Shown here piece after piece: positions 1 to 7,702 of a DNA stretch of 64,000 nt. The DNA comes from Limibacillus sp. GTDB lineage: Bacteria > Pseudomonadota > Alphaproteobacteria > Kiloniellales > CECT-8803. Every line of letters begins with the position of its first letter. Position 1 is the first letter of the stretch. Location: assembly GCA_037379885.1 (NCBI GenBank), contig JARRJC010000014.1:1-64000 (forward strand), in the 5' to 3' direction. Under the pieces are notes generated by a model, which was not told the DNA's origin, ran no database searches, and saw nothing but the letters and a program-made list of their open reading frames with translations. The position numbers and the translations under genes are program-made.

Positions 1-403
1 ACAGCCCCTCGCCTTCCAGAACGCCACCGGCGATGCGCACCCGATCTTGTTTCGAGACCGCCTCGTACTCCTCCGCCGTCAAGCGCGCGACGGCCAGGGA
101 GCGCTCGAACATGCGCCCGGCGATGAGCGCGCCGAGGGTGAGAACGTCCTCCTCCTCCCTGAACAGCAGGGCGGCGGGCGCATGGCCCTTGAGCGCCAGT
201 TCCAGGAGCACGCCGCTGCCCGTGCAGGAGCCACGGCTGGTCGGCATCAAGACCACCTGTCCGGCCAGCGAACGGCCGTGCTGGTCATGATGGGCGTCGA
301 TCACCCGGCCGGTTTCGGGATCGACGCCGCCCCAGAAGGACAGCCCCTCCTCACAAACCAGGACGGGGCCTTCGACGGCCGCGGGAACGACGAGAGCGCC
401 CAT
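1..403 (-). CDS. Aconitase X swivel-domain protein (DUF126), 3' end cut by window
   Basis: The minus-strand frame opens at the ATG at 403 (MGALVVPAAVEGP) and runs off the window at position 1, so at least 134 residues are present and the C-terminus is missing. It carries the segment PTSRGSCTGSGVLLE followed by a hydrophobic ALLF stretch, which is typical of the small swivel domain of aconitase X. In that family the swivel domain pairs with a large catalytic domain, either fused or as the next gene; here the large domain would lie outside the window. Characterised AcnX enzymes include cis-3-hydroxy-L-proline dehydratase. The next genes upstream on the same strand are a DapA-family lyase and an amino acid ABC transporter, which fits catabolism of an amino-acid-like substrate. 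The exact substrate is not shown. Confidence 0.72.
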   Translation of the reverse strand, partial: MGALVVPAAVEGPVLVCEEGLSFWGGVDPETGRVIDAHHDQHGRSLAGQVVLMPTSRGSCTGSGVLLELALKGHAPAALLFREEEDVLTLGALIAGRMFERSLAVARLTAEEYEAVSKQDRVRIAGGVLEGEGL

Positions 404-445
404 GACGGGACCTTCGCTACGCTAGGGTTGCTGGCCGGTCGCGCC

Positions 446-1417
446 TCACGCGCCAAGCGCCACGGGGCGCGCGGCGCTCTGCCCGGTGGAGGCCCAGGAG
501 GCGTACCAGCCCTTGAACAGCCGGTACTGCTCTTCGATATAGCGGCGCTGGCTGTCGGTCAGCGCATCCGTCTCGTTGAAGTGCAGGCGGTAGGCTTCGT
601 CGCCCTGCAGGACCATGAGGTGCTTGTAGAACAGCACCAGGTCCGGCCCCTCGTCGAAGGAGGACAGCACGGCCATGGCCCGGTCGAGCTCCTGTGCCCG
701 GCGCCGCGCTTCGGGATCGCCCTTGGCGGCCTGTTCGCTGAGCGCGACCAGATGCAGCACCTCCTTGGGAAGAGCGTTGCCGACCCCGGTGATCGCGCCG
801 CGCGCACCGCAGTTGACGAAGCCGTGGACGACCTGGGTGTCCACGCCCACCAGAAGAATCAGATCGTCGTCCTTGGAGGTGATGTTCTCCGCGGCGTAGC
901 GCAGATCGGCCGCCCCGCCGAACTCCTTGAAGCCAACCAGGTTGGGATGACGCGCCCGCAATTCGAAGAACAGGTCGGCGCGAGTCGCAAAGCCATAGTA
1001 GGGGCTGTTGTAGATGATCGCAGGCAGCTCGGCGGCGGCGTTCAGAATGCCCTCGAAATGCGCGCGCTGCGCTGCCGGGGAAGGACCGCGCGACAGAACC
1101 CGCGGGATGACCATCAGGCCCTGCGCCCCGACCTTGGCGGCATGGGCCGCGTGGTCCACCGCGCTCGCCGTGTTCACAGCACCGGTGCCGACGATGGTGG
1201 GAATGCCCGCTTCGACCAGATGCCTGACGCCTTCCTGCCGCTGGGCGTCGGTCAGCAGCGGCCAATCGCCCATGGAGCCGCAGTAGACCACCGCCGACAT
1301 GCCTTCGGCGATCAGCTCTTGCCCGCGCTTCACCAGGGCGGCGAAGTCCGGCGTCCGGTCTTCCCGGCAAGGCGTCATCAGGGCCGGAATGCAGCCCGTG
1401 AAAATCTCGTTGTTCAT
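446..1417 (-). CDS. DapA-family (dihydrodipicolinate synthase-like) lyase/deaminase
   Basis: A 323-residue TIM-barrel enzyme. The start chosen is the ATG at 1417 (MNNEIFTGCIPAL), because AAGGAG sits just upstream; an ATG 24 bases earlier lacks this. The family signatures are visible: the Tyr of IIYNSPYYG and the Schiff-base Lys in LVGFKEFGG. Family members include dihydrodipicolinate synthase, N-acetylneuraminate lyase, keto-deoxy-sugar lyases and pyrroline-4-hydroxy-2-carboxylate deaminase of hydroxyproline catabolism. Position between an AcnX subunit and a polar amino acid ABC transporter makes a catabolic role more likely than lysine synthesis. The hydroxyproline-type deaminase is the best guess, but only an inference from context. 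Confidence 0.8.
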   Translation of the reverse strand: MNNEIFTGCIPALMTPCREDRTPDFAALVKRGQELIAEGMSAVVYCGSMGDWPLLTDAQRQEGVRHLVEAGIPTIVGTGAVNTASAVDHAAHAAKVGAQGLMVIPRVLSRGPSPAAQRAHFEGILNAAAELPAIIYNSPYYGFATRADLFFELRARHPNLVGFKEFGGAADLRYAAENITSKDDDLILLVGVDTQVVHGFVNCGARGAITGVGNALPKEVLHLVALSEQAAKGDPEARRRAQELDRAMAVLSSFDEGPDLVLFYKHLMVLQGDEAYRLHFNETDALTDSQRRYIEEQYRLFKGWYASWASTGQSAARPVALGA

Positions 1418-1486
1418 CTTGGACTCCTTTTCTTCTTTCAACTGCGCCCTGTGACGAGGGCCGCATTCAGGGGGGTCGCGCCGCCG

Positions 1487-2209
1487 CTATCTGATCTTCG
1501 AGAGGAAGCGGCGGGTGTTCTCGGATTCCGCGTTCCCGAAAATCTGGCTAGGCGGGCCGATCTCCTCCATCAGGCCTTGATGGAAGTAGGCGACGCGGTC
1601 GGACACATCGCGGGCAAAACCCATCTCGTGGGTCACGCAGATCATCGTCATGCCCTCCTCGGCGAGCAGGCGCATGGTGTCGAGCACCTCGCCGACCAAC
1701 TCGGGATCGAGAGCCGAGGTCGCCTCGTCGAACAGCATGTAGTTCGGCTCCATCGCCAGAGCGCGGGCAATCGCCAGGCGCTGCTGCTGCCCGCCGGAAA
1801 GGGCCGCGGGATAGCTCTTGATCTTGTCGCCCAGGCCGACATGCTCGAGCTGCTTGGTCGCCAACTCCTGCGCGTCTTTCTTGGAGAGACCGCGCACGAT
1901 CCGGGGCGCGAGGGCCACGTTTTCGAGAACCGTCAGGTGTGGAAAGCTGTTCCACTGCTGGAACACCATGCCGAGCTTCTGGCGCAGCTTGTTCAGGTCC
2001 GTGCCCTTGGCGTGGACCTCCACGCCGTCCACCTTGACGGAACCCTTCTGGATCGGCTCCAGCCCGTTGATGCAGTAAAGCAGCGTGGACTTCCCGGAGC
2101 CCGAGGCGCCGATGACCGAGAGAACCTCGCCCTTCTTGACTTCCAGGTTGATGCCCTTGAGCACCTCCAGGTCGCCAAAGCTTTTGTAAAGGTCGACGAT
2201 TTCGATCAT
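1487..2209 (-). CDS. Polar amino acid ABC transporter ATP-binding protein
   Basis: A 240-residue ATPase starting at ATG 2209 (MIEIVDLYKSFGDLEVL). Walker A GASGSGKST, signature LSGGQQQRLAIARA and Walker B MLFDEATSALD are all intact. The size and the VFQQWNSFPHLTVLENV region are typical of the GlnQ/HisP/ArtP group that energises polar amino acid uptake. The start overlaps the stop of the upstream permease gene by four bases (ATGA), so translation is probably coupled. It works with the two permeases and the binding protein encoded directly upstream on the same strand. The imported compound is probably the substrate of the AcnX/DapA enzymes encoded downstream. Confidence 0.9.
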   Translation of the reverse strand: MIEIVDLYKSFGDLEVLKGINLEVKKGEVLSVIGASGSGKSTLLYCINGLEPIQKGSVKVDGVEVHAKGTDLNKLRQKLGMVFQQWNSFPHLTVLENVALAPRIVRGLSKKDAQELATKQLEHVGLGDKIKSYPAALSGGQQQRLAIARALAMEPNYMLFDEATSALDPELVGEVLDTMRLLAEEGMTMICVTHEMGFARDVSDRVAYFHQGLMEEIGPPSQIFGNAESENTRRFLSKIR

Positions 2210-2868
2210 TGAGCCCACCGTTTTTCGAGCTTCTCGGCATAGAGCGAGAGTGGATAGGAAAGGGCGAAGTAGAACGCGCCCGCGAAGGCCAGGATCAGGA
2301 AGGGCTCCTGCGTGCGGGTGATCAGAATCTGGCTGGCCTTCAAGAGCTCGACATAGCCGAGGACCGAGACCAGCGCGCTGTCCTTCATGACGCCCAGGGC
2401 TACGCCGACCCAGGAGGGGAAGACCGCCCGCCCGCCGATCGGAAAGACGATGTAGCGAAGGTCCTGCCAATAGGTCATGCCCAGACTGCGCGCCGCACGG
2501 CGCATGGGCTCGCCGACCGCCTCGATACCGCCCCGCGCGACGTTCGCGACCAGGGCCGCCGTGTAGATCGAAAGGACGATGACGCCCGAGATGAAGGGAT
2601 CGAGGTTGAGGCCGATGATCGGAGCGAAGTTGTAGAACAGCACCAGTTGGATGATCAGCGGGACGGAGCGGAAGACGTCGAGGATTGGCGCCAGAAACAC
2701 CGTCGCCCAGATCCGTCCCTCATAGAGCAGCCATCCGCAAACCACCCCGAAGACCGTCCCGATCCCAATCGAGCAGAGGGAGATCAGCAGGGTGCGCCAG
2801 GCCGCCTCGCCCAGAAAGATGAAGTCGTGCGCCGTGAAGCCGCTGAAGAACTGCACTGTCGGTTCCAT
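2206..2868 (-). CDS. Amino acid ABC transporter permease (HisM/GlnP type), first
   Basis: A 220-residue inner-membrane permease with an N-terminal hydrophobic segment (TLLISLCSIGIGTVFGVVCG) and several later membrane spans. The EAA-type loop is visible as EPMRRAARSLGMTYWQDLRYIVFP, which contacts the ATPase in this family. It lies ten bases downstream of the second permease gene and overlaps the ATPase start by four bases, so all are co-transcribed. Polar amino acid importers commonly use two homologous permeases of about 220 residues, as seen here. Confidence 0.9.
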   Translation of the reverse strand: MEPTVQFFSGFTAHDFIFLGEAAWRTLLISLCSIGIGTVFGVVCGWLLYEGRIWATVFLAPILDVFRSVPLIIQLVLFYNFAPIIGLNLDPFISGVIVLSIYTAALVANVARGGIEAVGEPMRRAARSLGMTYWQDLRYIVFPIGGRAVFPSWVGVALGVMKDSALVSVLGYVELLKASQILITRTQEPFLILAFAGAFYFALSYPLSLYAEKLEKRWAQ

Positions 2869-2878
2869 GGCTGCCCCC

Positions 2879-3541
2879 TCAGTACCTGAAAAGCTTCATG
2901 GCCAGGAGCCGCGAGGCGAGGAGAATGATCTTCACGATCACGTAGTAGATGACGGCGGTGACCGCGAAATACTCGAAAATCCGGTAAGTCCTGGAAGCGA
3001 AGAACTGCGTTTCGCCCGACAGCTCCCGGAAGCCGACCAGCATGCCGAGCGAGGAGATGAGGACCGCCCAGACCATCTGGTTGGTGATCGGGTAGTAGAC
3101 GAGGCGCAGGACCTGCGGGATGACGATGCGGCCATAGGCTTGCGCCGCCGTCATGCCGAGCGAGCGCGCCGCGCGGATCTGTGTCTCCGGGATCGCCTGG
3201 AAACCACCGCGGAAGTTCTCCGCCAGATAGCCCGCGCAGTTGAATGTCAGCGCGGAGAGCACGATGGTGTAGGGCGTCAGGTGAATGCCGAAGGCGCCCA
3301 GGCCGAAGCCGAAGAAGAACAACTGAAACAGGGCCGGCGTGTTGCGCGCCAGTTCGATCCAGCTCGCCGCGAACCAGCGCAGCGGCCCCTTGCCGTGAAG
3401 GCCGATCAGGGCGAGCGCCATCCCAACCAGGATTCCCAGGACCATGGCCAGGGACGCGACCTCCAGAGTCACCAAGCCCGCCTCGAGCAGGTCGGGCAGG
3501 TTCTTCATGACCGGTCGCCAGTGGAAATTATATTCGAACAT
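2879..3541 (-). CDS. Amino acid ABC transporter permease (HisQ type), second
   Basis: A 220-residue membrane protein, read from the ATG at 3541 (MFEYNFHWRPVMKNLPDLL). A TTG 18 bases upstream is an alternative start; neither has a clear ribosome site. It has the conserved RNTPALFQLFF segment and an EAA loop (ETQIRAARSLGMTAAQAYGRIVIP), both hallmarks of polar amino acid permeases. It pairs with the neighbouring permease to form the membrane channel. A strong hairpin at 3561-3585 separates this gene from the upstream binding-protein gene and may set the expression ratio between them. Confidence 0.88.
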   Translation of the reverse strand: MFEYNFHWRPVMKNLPDLLEAGLVTLEVASLAMVLGILVGMALALIGLHGKGPLRWFAASWIELARNTPALFQLFFFGFGLGAFGIHLTPYTIVLSALTFNCAGYLAENFRGGFQAIPETQIRAARSLGMTAAQAYGRIVIPQVLRLVYYPITNQMVWAVLISSLGMLVGFRELSGETQFFASRTYRIFEYFAVTAVIYYVIVKIILLASRLLAMKLFRY

Positions 3542-3560
3542 CGCGCGCGTCCGCCGCAAC

Positions 3561-3585
3561 CGCCCCGCCCGCGATGGGCGGGGCG
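3561..3585 (-). terminator. Intercistronic GC-rich hairpin
   Basis: A perfect 10-bp stem (CGCCCCGCCC / GGGCGGGGCG) with a five-base loop lies in the short gap between the binding-protein gene and the first downstream permease gene. There is no T-tract, so it is not a classical full terminator. In ABC import operons such hairpins often protect the binding-protein mRNA or reduce read-through into permease genes. That role is inferred from position. Confidence 0.55.
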
Positions 3586-3598
3586 ATCGGGCTGGTGG

Positions 3599-4402
3599 TT
3601 AGTACATCACGCCGGGGATGCGCAACTCCGGCGCTTCACCGCCGACGTAGCTGCCCCAGAGCTCCTGATAGCGTCCGGAGCGGACCTGGTGGGTGATGAA
3701 GAGATTGAGGTAGTTGAGCCAGCTCACGTCCTTGCGGTTGGCGACGACGGAGGTGTAGTCGGTCGTCCAGGGCATGCGCGGGCCCGCGATGATGGTGTCG
3801 TACTGCTCGGTGATCGGCTTCACGGCGGTGTTGGTGGTGATGCCGATGTCAGCCTTGCCCTGGGCGACGGCCAGGAACACTTCGTTCTCCGACTGATAAC
3901 CCTGATAGAGGTTCTCCTCGCCCCATTCCGCGGCGATCTTCAGCCACTCCTGCTCGGGCACGGTGCCGACGGCGGCGGCGACGCGCTTGCCGCGGATGTC
4001 CTCAAAGGTCTCGATCCCGCTGTCCTTGCCGACCACGCCCTGGGCGTAATAGATCGCATAGGGGATGGTGAAGCCGACGGTGCGCGCACGCGCCAGAGAG
4101 TCGGAGGTGGCGCCGAAGACCACATCGGCGCGGCCCGTCACGATGACCGGCAGACGCTCCGCCCAGGTGAGCGGCAGGATCTCATATTCGACCTCAAGGG
4201 CGGCAGCCAGATCCGCGCAGTAGTCCACGTCGAAGCCGGCCGGCTCGTTATTGGCGTCGCGGTACCCGATCGGCGGGAAATCCAGGACCACGCCGCAGCG
4301 CAGCGTGCCGCGGTCGACCACGTCGTCCAAGGTGTCGGCGGAGGCCACACCGCTCGCCATCAGCAGCGCGGCGGTCATGGCAAATAGCTTTGTGAATCGC
4401 AT
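3599..4402 (-). CDS. Polar amino acid ABC transporter substrate-binding protein
   Basis: A 267-residue periplasmic binding protein starting at ATG 4402, preceded by GGGAGGG. The first 22 residues form a signal peptide ending ASGVASA. The mature part begins DTLDDVVDRGTLRCGVV, the usual start of SBP family 3, and continues with GFDVDYCADLAAAL, ADVVFGATSDSLARA and GKRVAAAVGTVPE, all standard elements. It is the first gene of the minus-strand operon and faces the GntR regulator across a gap that holds a palindromic operator. Ligand identity cannot be read from the sequence. Confidence 0.9.
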   Translation of the reverse strand: MRFTKLFAMTAALLMASGVASADTLDDVVDRGTLRCGVVLDFPPIGYRDANNEPAGFDVDYCADLAAALEVEYEILPLTWAERLPVIVTGRADVVFGATSDSLARARTVGFTIPYAIYYAQGVVGKDSGIETFEDIRGKRVAAAVGTVPEQEWLKIAAEWGEENLYQGYQSENEVFLAVAQGKADIGITTNTAVKPITEQYDTIIAGPRMPWTTDYTSVVANRKDVSWLNYLNLFITHQVRSGRYQELWGSYVGGEAPELRIPGVMY

Positions 4403-4457
4403 TGAACCCTCCCGGTTTGTTGGATCGTCACAAAAGACCGGAACAAGTCTGAGACAG

Positions 4458-4469
4458 ATTGGATCCAAT
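4458..4469. promoter_or_regulatory. Candidate GntR operator (ATTGGATCCAAT)
   Basis: ATTGGATCCAAT is a perfect 12-bp palindrome in the gap between the divergent binding-protein gene and the GntR gene. FCD-type GntR proteins often bind short palindromes of the form TTGGATNCAA, so this fits the neighbouring regulator. A related half site (TTGGATC) lies near 4420. The adjacent stretch AATATAAAAGATGC is AT-rich and could hold a promoter -10 region. Confidence 0.6.
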
Positions 4470-4535
4470 AAGCAATATAAAAGATGCATTCCTATCGGGA
4501 CGGGGATCCTGTAGATTCTACGCGAAGGGGGATCG

Positions 4536-5207
4536 GTGGATATGAAACTAAACCCGATTGACATCTCCAAGACGGCATCGGCCTCTTCGATCGTCTTCGA
4601 GGAGCTGAGGCGGGCCATAATCAAGGGCGACCTGGAGGTCGGCGAGGCGCTGCGTCAGGACGAGATCGCCAAGCTGTTCAACGTCAGCCGCATTCCTGTC
4701 CGCGAGGCGCTCTCGCGCCTGGAGGAGCAGGGCCTTGTCCGCATGCAGCGCTACAAGGGCGCGGTCGTCTCAGGGCTGTCCGAGGAAGAGGCGACCGAGC
4801 TCTTCGACTTCCGCCTGCTCGTGGAGCCGGAGGTCATTCGCCGCGCGGTGCCCCTGCTCTCCCCGGAAATCCTGGGCCGCATCCGCAGGCACTGCACCGC
4901 CTTCTCCCACTCCGAGGACCCCATGAGCTGGGGTGATCTCAACCGCGACTTCCATTCGGAGATCTACAACGCCAGCAAGCTGAAGTTCCACCTGGAGCTG
5001 ATCGACAAGGCCATGAACCGCCTGGACCGTTACCTGCGCGCGCAGCTCGTGCTCAGCAACGGCATGGAGCAGGCGAACCGGGAGCATTTCGGCATCCTCG
5101 AAGCCTGCGAAGCGGGCGACGCGGAGAAGGCCTCCGAGCTGACGGCCCGCCACATCGAAGGGGTCAAGGCCTCCTTCCTGAAGCACCTCAACATCCTTCA
5201 AGCCTGA
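4536..5207 (+). CDS. GntR family transcriptional regulator, FCD subfamily
   Basis: A 223-residue regulator. The GTG at 4536 is chosen because GGGGG lies five bases upstream; an ATG six bases later is possible. Residues about 15-75 form the winged helix (LRQDEIAKLFNVSRIPVREALSRLEEQGLV), a typical GntR DNA-binding motif. The rest is an all-helical FCD ligand domain with NRDFHSEIY and EHFGILEACEAGDAEKA carrying the metal/ligand-binding Asp and His residues. It is divergent from the transporter/AcnX operon, with a palindrome between them, so it most likely represses that operon until the imported substrate or an intermediate binds. Confidence 0.9.
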   Translation: MDMKLNPIDISKTASASSIVFEELRRAIIKGDLEVGEALRQDEIAKLFNVSRIPVREALSRLEEQGLVRMQRYKGAVVSGLSEEEATELFDFRLLVEPEVIRRAVPLLSPEILGRIRRHCTAFSHSEDPMSWGDLNRDFHSEIYNASKLKFHLELIDKAMNRLDRYLRAQLVLSNGMEQANREHFGILEACEAGDAEKASELTARHIEGVKASFLKHLNILQA

Positions 5208-5214
5208 CCGGCAG

Positions 5215-5230
5215 CCGCGCCCAGGCGCGG
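5215..5230. terminator. Hairpin between convergent genes
   Basis: CCGCGCC-CA-GGCGCGG forms a GC-rich hairpin in the 24-base space between the stop codons of the convergent GntR and aminotransferase genes. Its placement suggests a shared bidirectional terminator, although no T-run follows. The GC content and small loop make this a modest call. Confidence 0.35.
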
Positions 5231-5231
5231 A

Positions 5232-6527
5232 CTAGAGCGCCCGGCAGGCCGCGTCCAGCGCGCGCAGCGTATCTTCGAGCTCGTGCTCGCCGTGCGCCGT
5301 CGAGAAGAAGCGCCTGACGCCGGGCAGGGCGTAGATCCCGCGCTTCATGCACTCCGCGTCGAGCCTGCGCATGGCGGCGGCGTCGCTGGCCATCATGTCC
5401 GCTTGCGTCCTCGGCGGCTTGCGCATGAAGAGGATCTGCCAGAGCGATCCTGTCTGGGCTGCGATCGCCGGAAGCCCGTGCCGGTCCAGCACCTGCTGGC
5501 AGGCACGGCAGGCCAGGGCCGCGAAGTCGTTGAGGGCCTCGTGGGTGCCGGGTTTCTTCAGTTCATCCAGCAGCGCCAGGGTCGCCGCGGCGGCGGCCGG
5601 ATTTCCATGCAGCGTGCCGTTGAAGTAGACGTAGTCCGGCGCGCCCTTTCTGGAGGGGTCGCAGAGATCGAGGATCTCCGCCCGCCCGGCGACCGCCGCC
5701 AAGGGCCCGCCGGCGCCCACGACCTTGCCGAAGCTGGCGAGGTCCGGGACCACGCCGTAGTGGCCCTGCGCACCCTGGTAGGACAGGCGGAAGCCGGTCA
5801 CCACCTCGTCCATGATGAGGAGAACGCCTGTCTCGTCGCAGAGTGTGCGCAAGCCTTGCAGGAACTCCGGCTCGGCCGGAATGATGCGCTGAACCCCCTC
5901 CACGATGATCGCCGCCAGTTCCTCCTTGCGGTCCTTTACGATGCGCTCGACCGCCTCCAGGTCGTTGAAGGGCGCCACGCAGATGGTCGCGCGCGTGCCC
6001 GCCGGACGGCCCGCGGTGTCGTCCTGTCCCAGCGGGTCGTTGCCCAGGCTCTTGGGGAAGGTCGAGGTCAGCGCGTAGTCGTGGTTGCCGTGGTAGGCCC
6101 CCTCGAACTTCAGGATCATGTCCTTGCCGGTGAAGGCGCGCGCCAGCCGCATGGCATAGGCCGTCGCCTCCGAGCCGGTGGTCGCGTAGACCACCTTCTC
6201 GGCGCAGGGGATGTCCTCCACCAGCCGCTGGGCCAGACGGATCGCAGGCTCATTCAACGTGCCGAACATGTGCAGGCCCTTGGCCGCCTGCTCCTGGATC
6301 GCTCGCACGACGGCTGGATGGGAATGCCCGGCAATCAGCGCGCCGGCCCCGCCCACGTAGTCGATGTACTCCCGCCCATCCACGTCCTTGATGCGCGCGC
6401 CCTTGCCTTCGGCGAAGACAAAGCGCAGCTCCTCCGGCAAGGCGTAGCCGCCCAGACCGGCACCCGGCAGAACCCGTTCTGCGATCTCGTAAAGCTCCCG
6501 GTTTCGGGTCAACTCCAAGGTGGTCAT
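5232..6527 (-). CDS. Class III aminotransferase (glutamate-1-semialdehyde aminomutase-like)
   Basis: A 431-residue PLP enzyme. Family features in order: FVFAEGKGARIKDVDGREYIDYVGG near the N-terminus, VVYATTGSEATAYAMRLARA (cofactor phosphate site), FEGAYHGNHDYA, LLIMDEVVTGFR (the Asp contacting the PLP ring nitrogen) and SFGKVVGAGGPLAAVAG with the Schiff-base Lys. It resembles the hemL-like branch, but heme synthesis is unlikely here: the next gene upstream on this strand encodes a Rieske oxygenase and the region is catabolic. The acceptor and donor are unknown. It probably handles an amino acid or amino-aldehyde intermediate of the same pathway. Confidence 0.82.
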   Translation of the reverse strand: MTTLELTRNRELYEIAERVLPGAGLGGYALPEELRFVFAEGKGARIKDVDGREYIDYVGGAGALIAGHSHPAVVRAIQEQAAKGLHMFGTLNEPAIRLAQRLVEDIPCAEKVVYATTGSEATAYAMRLARAFTGKDMILKFEGAYHGNHDYALTSTFPKSLGNDPLGQDDTAGRPAGTRATICVAPFNDLEAVERIVKDRKEELAAIIVEGVQRIIPAEPEFLQGLRTLCDETGVLLIMDEVVTGFRLSYQGAQGHYGVVPDLASFGKVVGAGGPLAAVAGRAEILDLCDPSRKGAPDYVYFNGTLHGNPAAAAATLALLDELKKPGTHEALNDFAALACRACQQVLDRHGLPAIAAQTGSLWQILFMRKPPRTQADMMASDAAAMRRLDAECMKRGIYALPGVRRFFSTAHGEHELEDTLRALDAACRAL

Positions 6528-6575
6528 GCCAGTATTCCTTTTCGGTGATAAACGGCCTGCAGGGTCGCGGAAGGG

Positions 6576-7661
6576 CTACTCATCGCTCGCTTCCCGGACC
6601 CAGTCGTGGAGCGCGGCGATGGAGTGTTCGGAATCGATACCGCCGGCGGCATTGATCACCAGGGGACCGGGATTGTAGCCGCGCGAGCCCAGGCCCCGCT
6701 GGATGCGCTTCACCAGCCGCAGATCCTCGGCGAAGGTCGTGTCCCGGTCCAGGTCGATCACCCGCTGCAGGGAATCGTCCACCACCCCGTCCTTGGAGTA
6801 CCAGGTGCGGTGGACGGTCGTGTCGGCGACGCCGCCGGGCCGCCAGTGGTAGCTGTTGACCAAACCCGAGGGGTAGAGCTGCAAACTGAACGCTGGCCAG
6901 AGAAAGAAGGAGGCGTAGTCCGACCCGGAGGTGTCGTACCAGGCGGACTTCCCGGACTGCGCCTTGGCCGTATGGTGCAGGCAGGAGACGCCCGGCGCGA
7001 AGACCGCGATGTCGTAGCTCTGGGGGTCCACGACCCCGGCGGAGAAGGTCGGGTGCGCAACGCGGCAGTGATAGCACTCGTTGTAGTTCTCCACCGCGAT
7101 CAGCCAGTTGCAGTGTTCCTCGGCCTCATGCTCATGGGCGAAGACGCGGTCCTTCGTGTCCGGCAGGAACTTGAGGATCGCCTCCTCCACGCCGGGGAAA
7201 GTCTCGGCGAGCGGGACCGCGCCAGGGTCGAGGTTGGCGAAGAGGAAACCGGCCAGACTTTCCAGCCTGACCTCGGTCAGACAGATCTTGGAGCGGTCGA
7301 AGCCCTCCTGATCCTTCGTCCCATGCGCGCCCTTCAACTTTCCGTCCAGACCGTAGGACCAGGCGTGATAGGGGCAGACGATGAGCCGGGCCCGGCCTTC
7401 CTGCTCCACCAGGGGATGCCCCCTGTGCTGGCAGACGTTGTAGAAACACCGCAGGGAGCCATCCTTCTGACGCACGACGAAAAGGTCCTGATCCAGAATG
7501 GAGAAGGCGTAGTAGTCGCCCGTCTCGGGCACCCGGCTTTCATGGCAGGCGAACTGCCAGGTCTTGAAGAAAAGCTGCTCGCGCTGGCGCGCGAAGACCG
7601 ACGGATCGGTGTAGTAGCGCGCCGCCAGGGCCCGCTTGCCCATAGAGACCATGTCGTCCAT
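6576..7661 (-). CDS. Rieske non-heme iron monooxygenase alpha subunit (quaternary-amine type)
   Basis: A 361-residue oxygenase. The Rieske 2Fe-2S ligands are Cys77/His79 in NVCQHRGHPL and Cys96/His99 in IVCPYHAWSYG. The mononuclear iron site lies in ENYNECYHCRVAHPTFS with His198 and His203. The bridging residue at position 195 is Glu, where ring-hydroxylating dioxygenases usually have Asp; Glu is known in carnitine monooxygenase-like enzymes that demethylate or cleave quaternary ammonium compounds. That, and the dimethylglycine-dehydrogenase-like gene beyond the divergent regulator, point to a betaine-type substrate such as stachydrine, carnitine or glycine betaine. No reductase partner is adjacent. 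Confidence 0.85.
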   Translation of the reverse strand: MDDMVSMGKRALAARYYTDPSVFARQREQLFFKTWQFACHESRVPETGDYYAFSILDQDLFVVRQKDGSLRCFYNVCQHRGHPLVEQEGRARLIVCPYHAWSYGLDGKLKGAHGTKDQEGFDRSKICLTEVRLESLAGFLFANLDPGAVPLAETFPGVEEAILKFLPDTKDRVFAHEHEAEEHCNWLIAVENYNECYHCRVAHPTFSAGVVDPQSYDIAVFAPGVSCLHHTAKAQSGKSAWYDTSGSDYASFFLWPAFSLQLYPSGLVNSYHWRPGGVADTTVHRTWYSKDGVVDDSLQRVIDLDRDTTFAEDLRLVKRIQRGLGSRGYNPGPLVINAAGGIDSEHSIAALHDWVREASDE

Positions 7662-7702
7662 GACCGCTTATCCCCTATCAAAGCAAACCTGGGCGCCGGG
7701 CC

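Noticed and set aside
47..2212. A 721-codon plus-strand open frame
   Set aside because: It lies antisense to the AcnX, DapA and ABC genes, has no family motif and is rich in Arg, Gly, His and Gln, as expected for a GC-rich shadow frame.
2792..4387. A 531-codon plus-strand frame
   Set aside because: Antisense to the permease and binding-protein genes with no recognisable domains.
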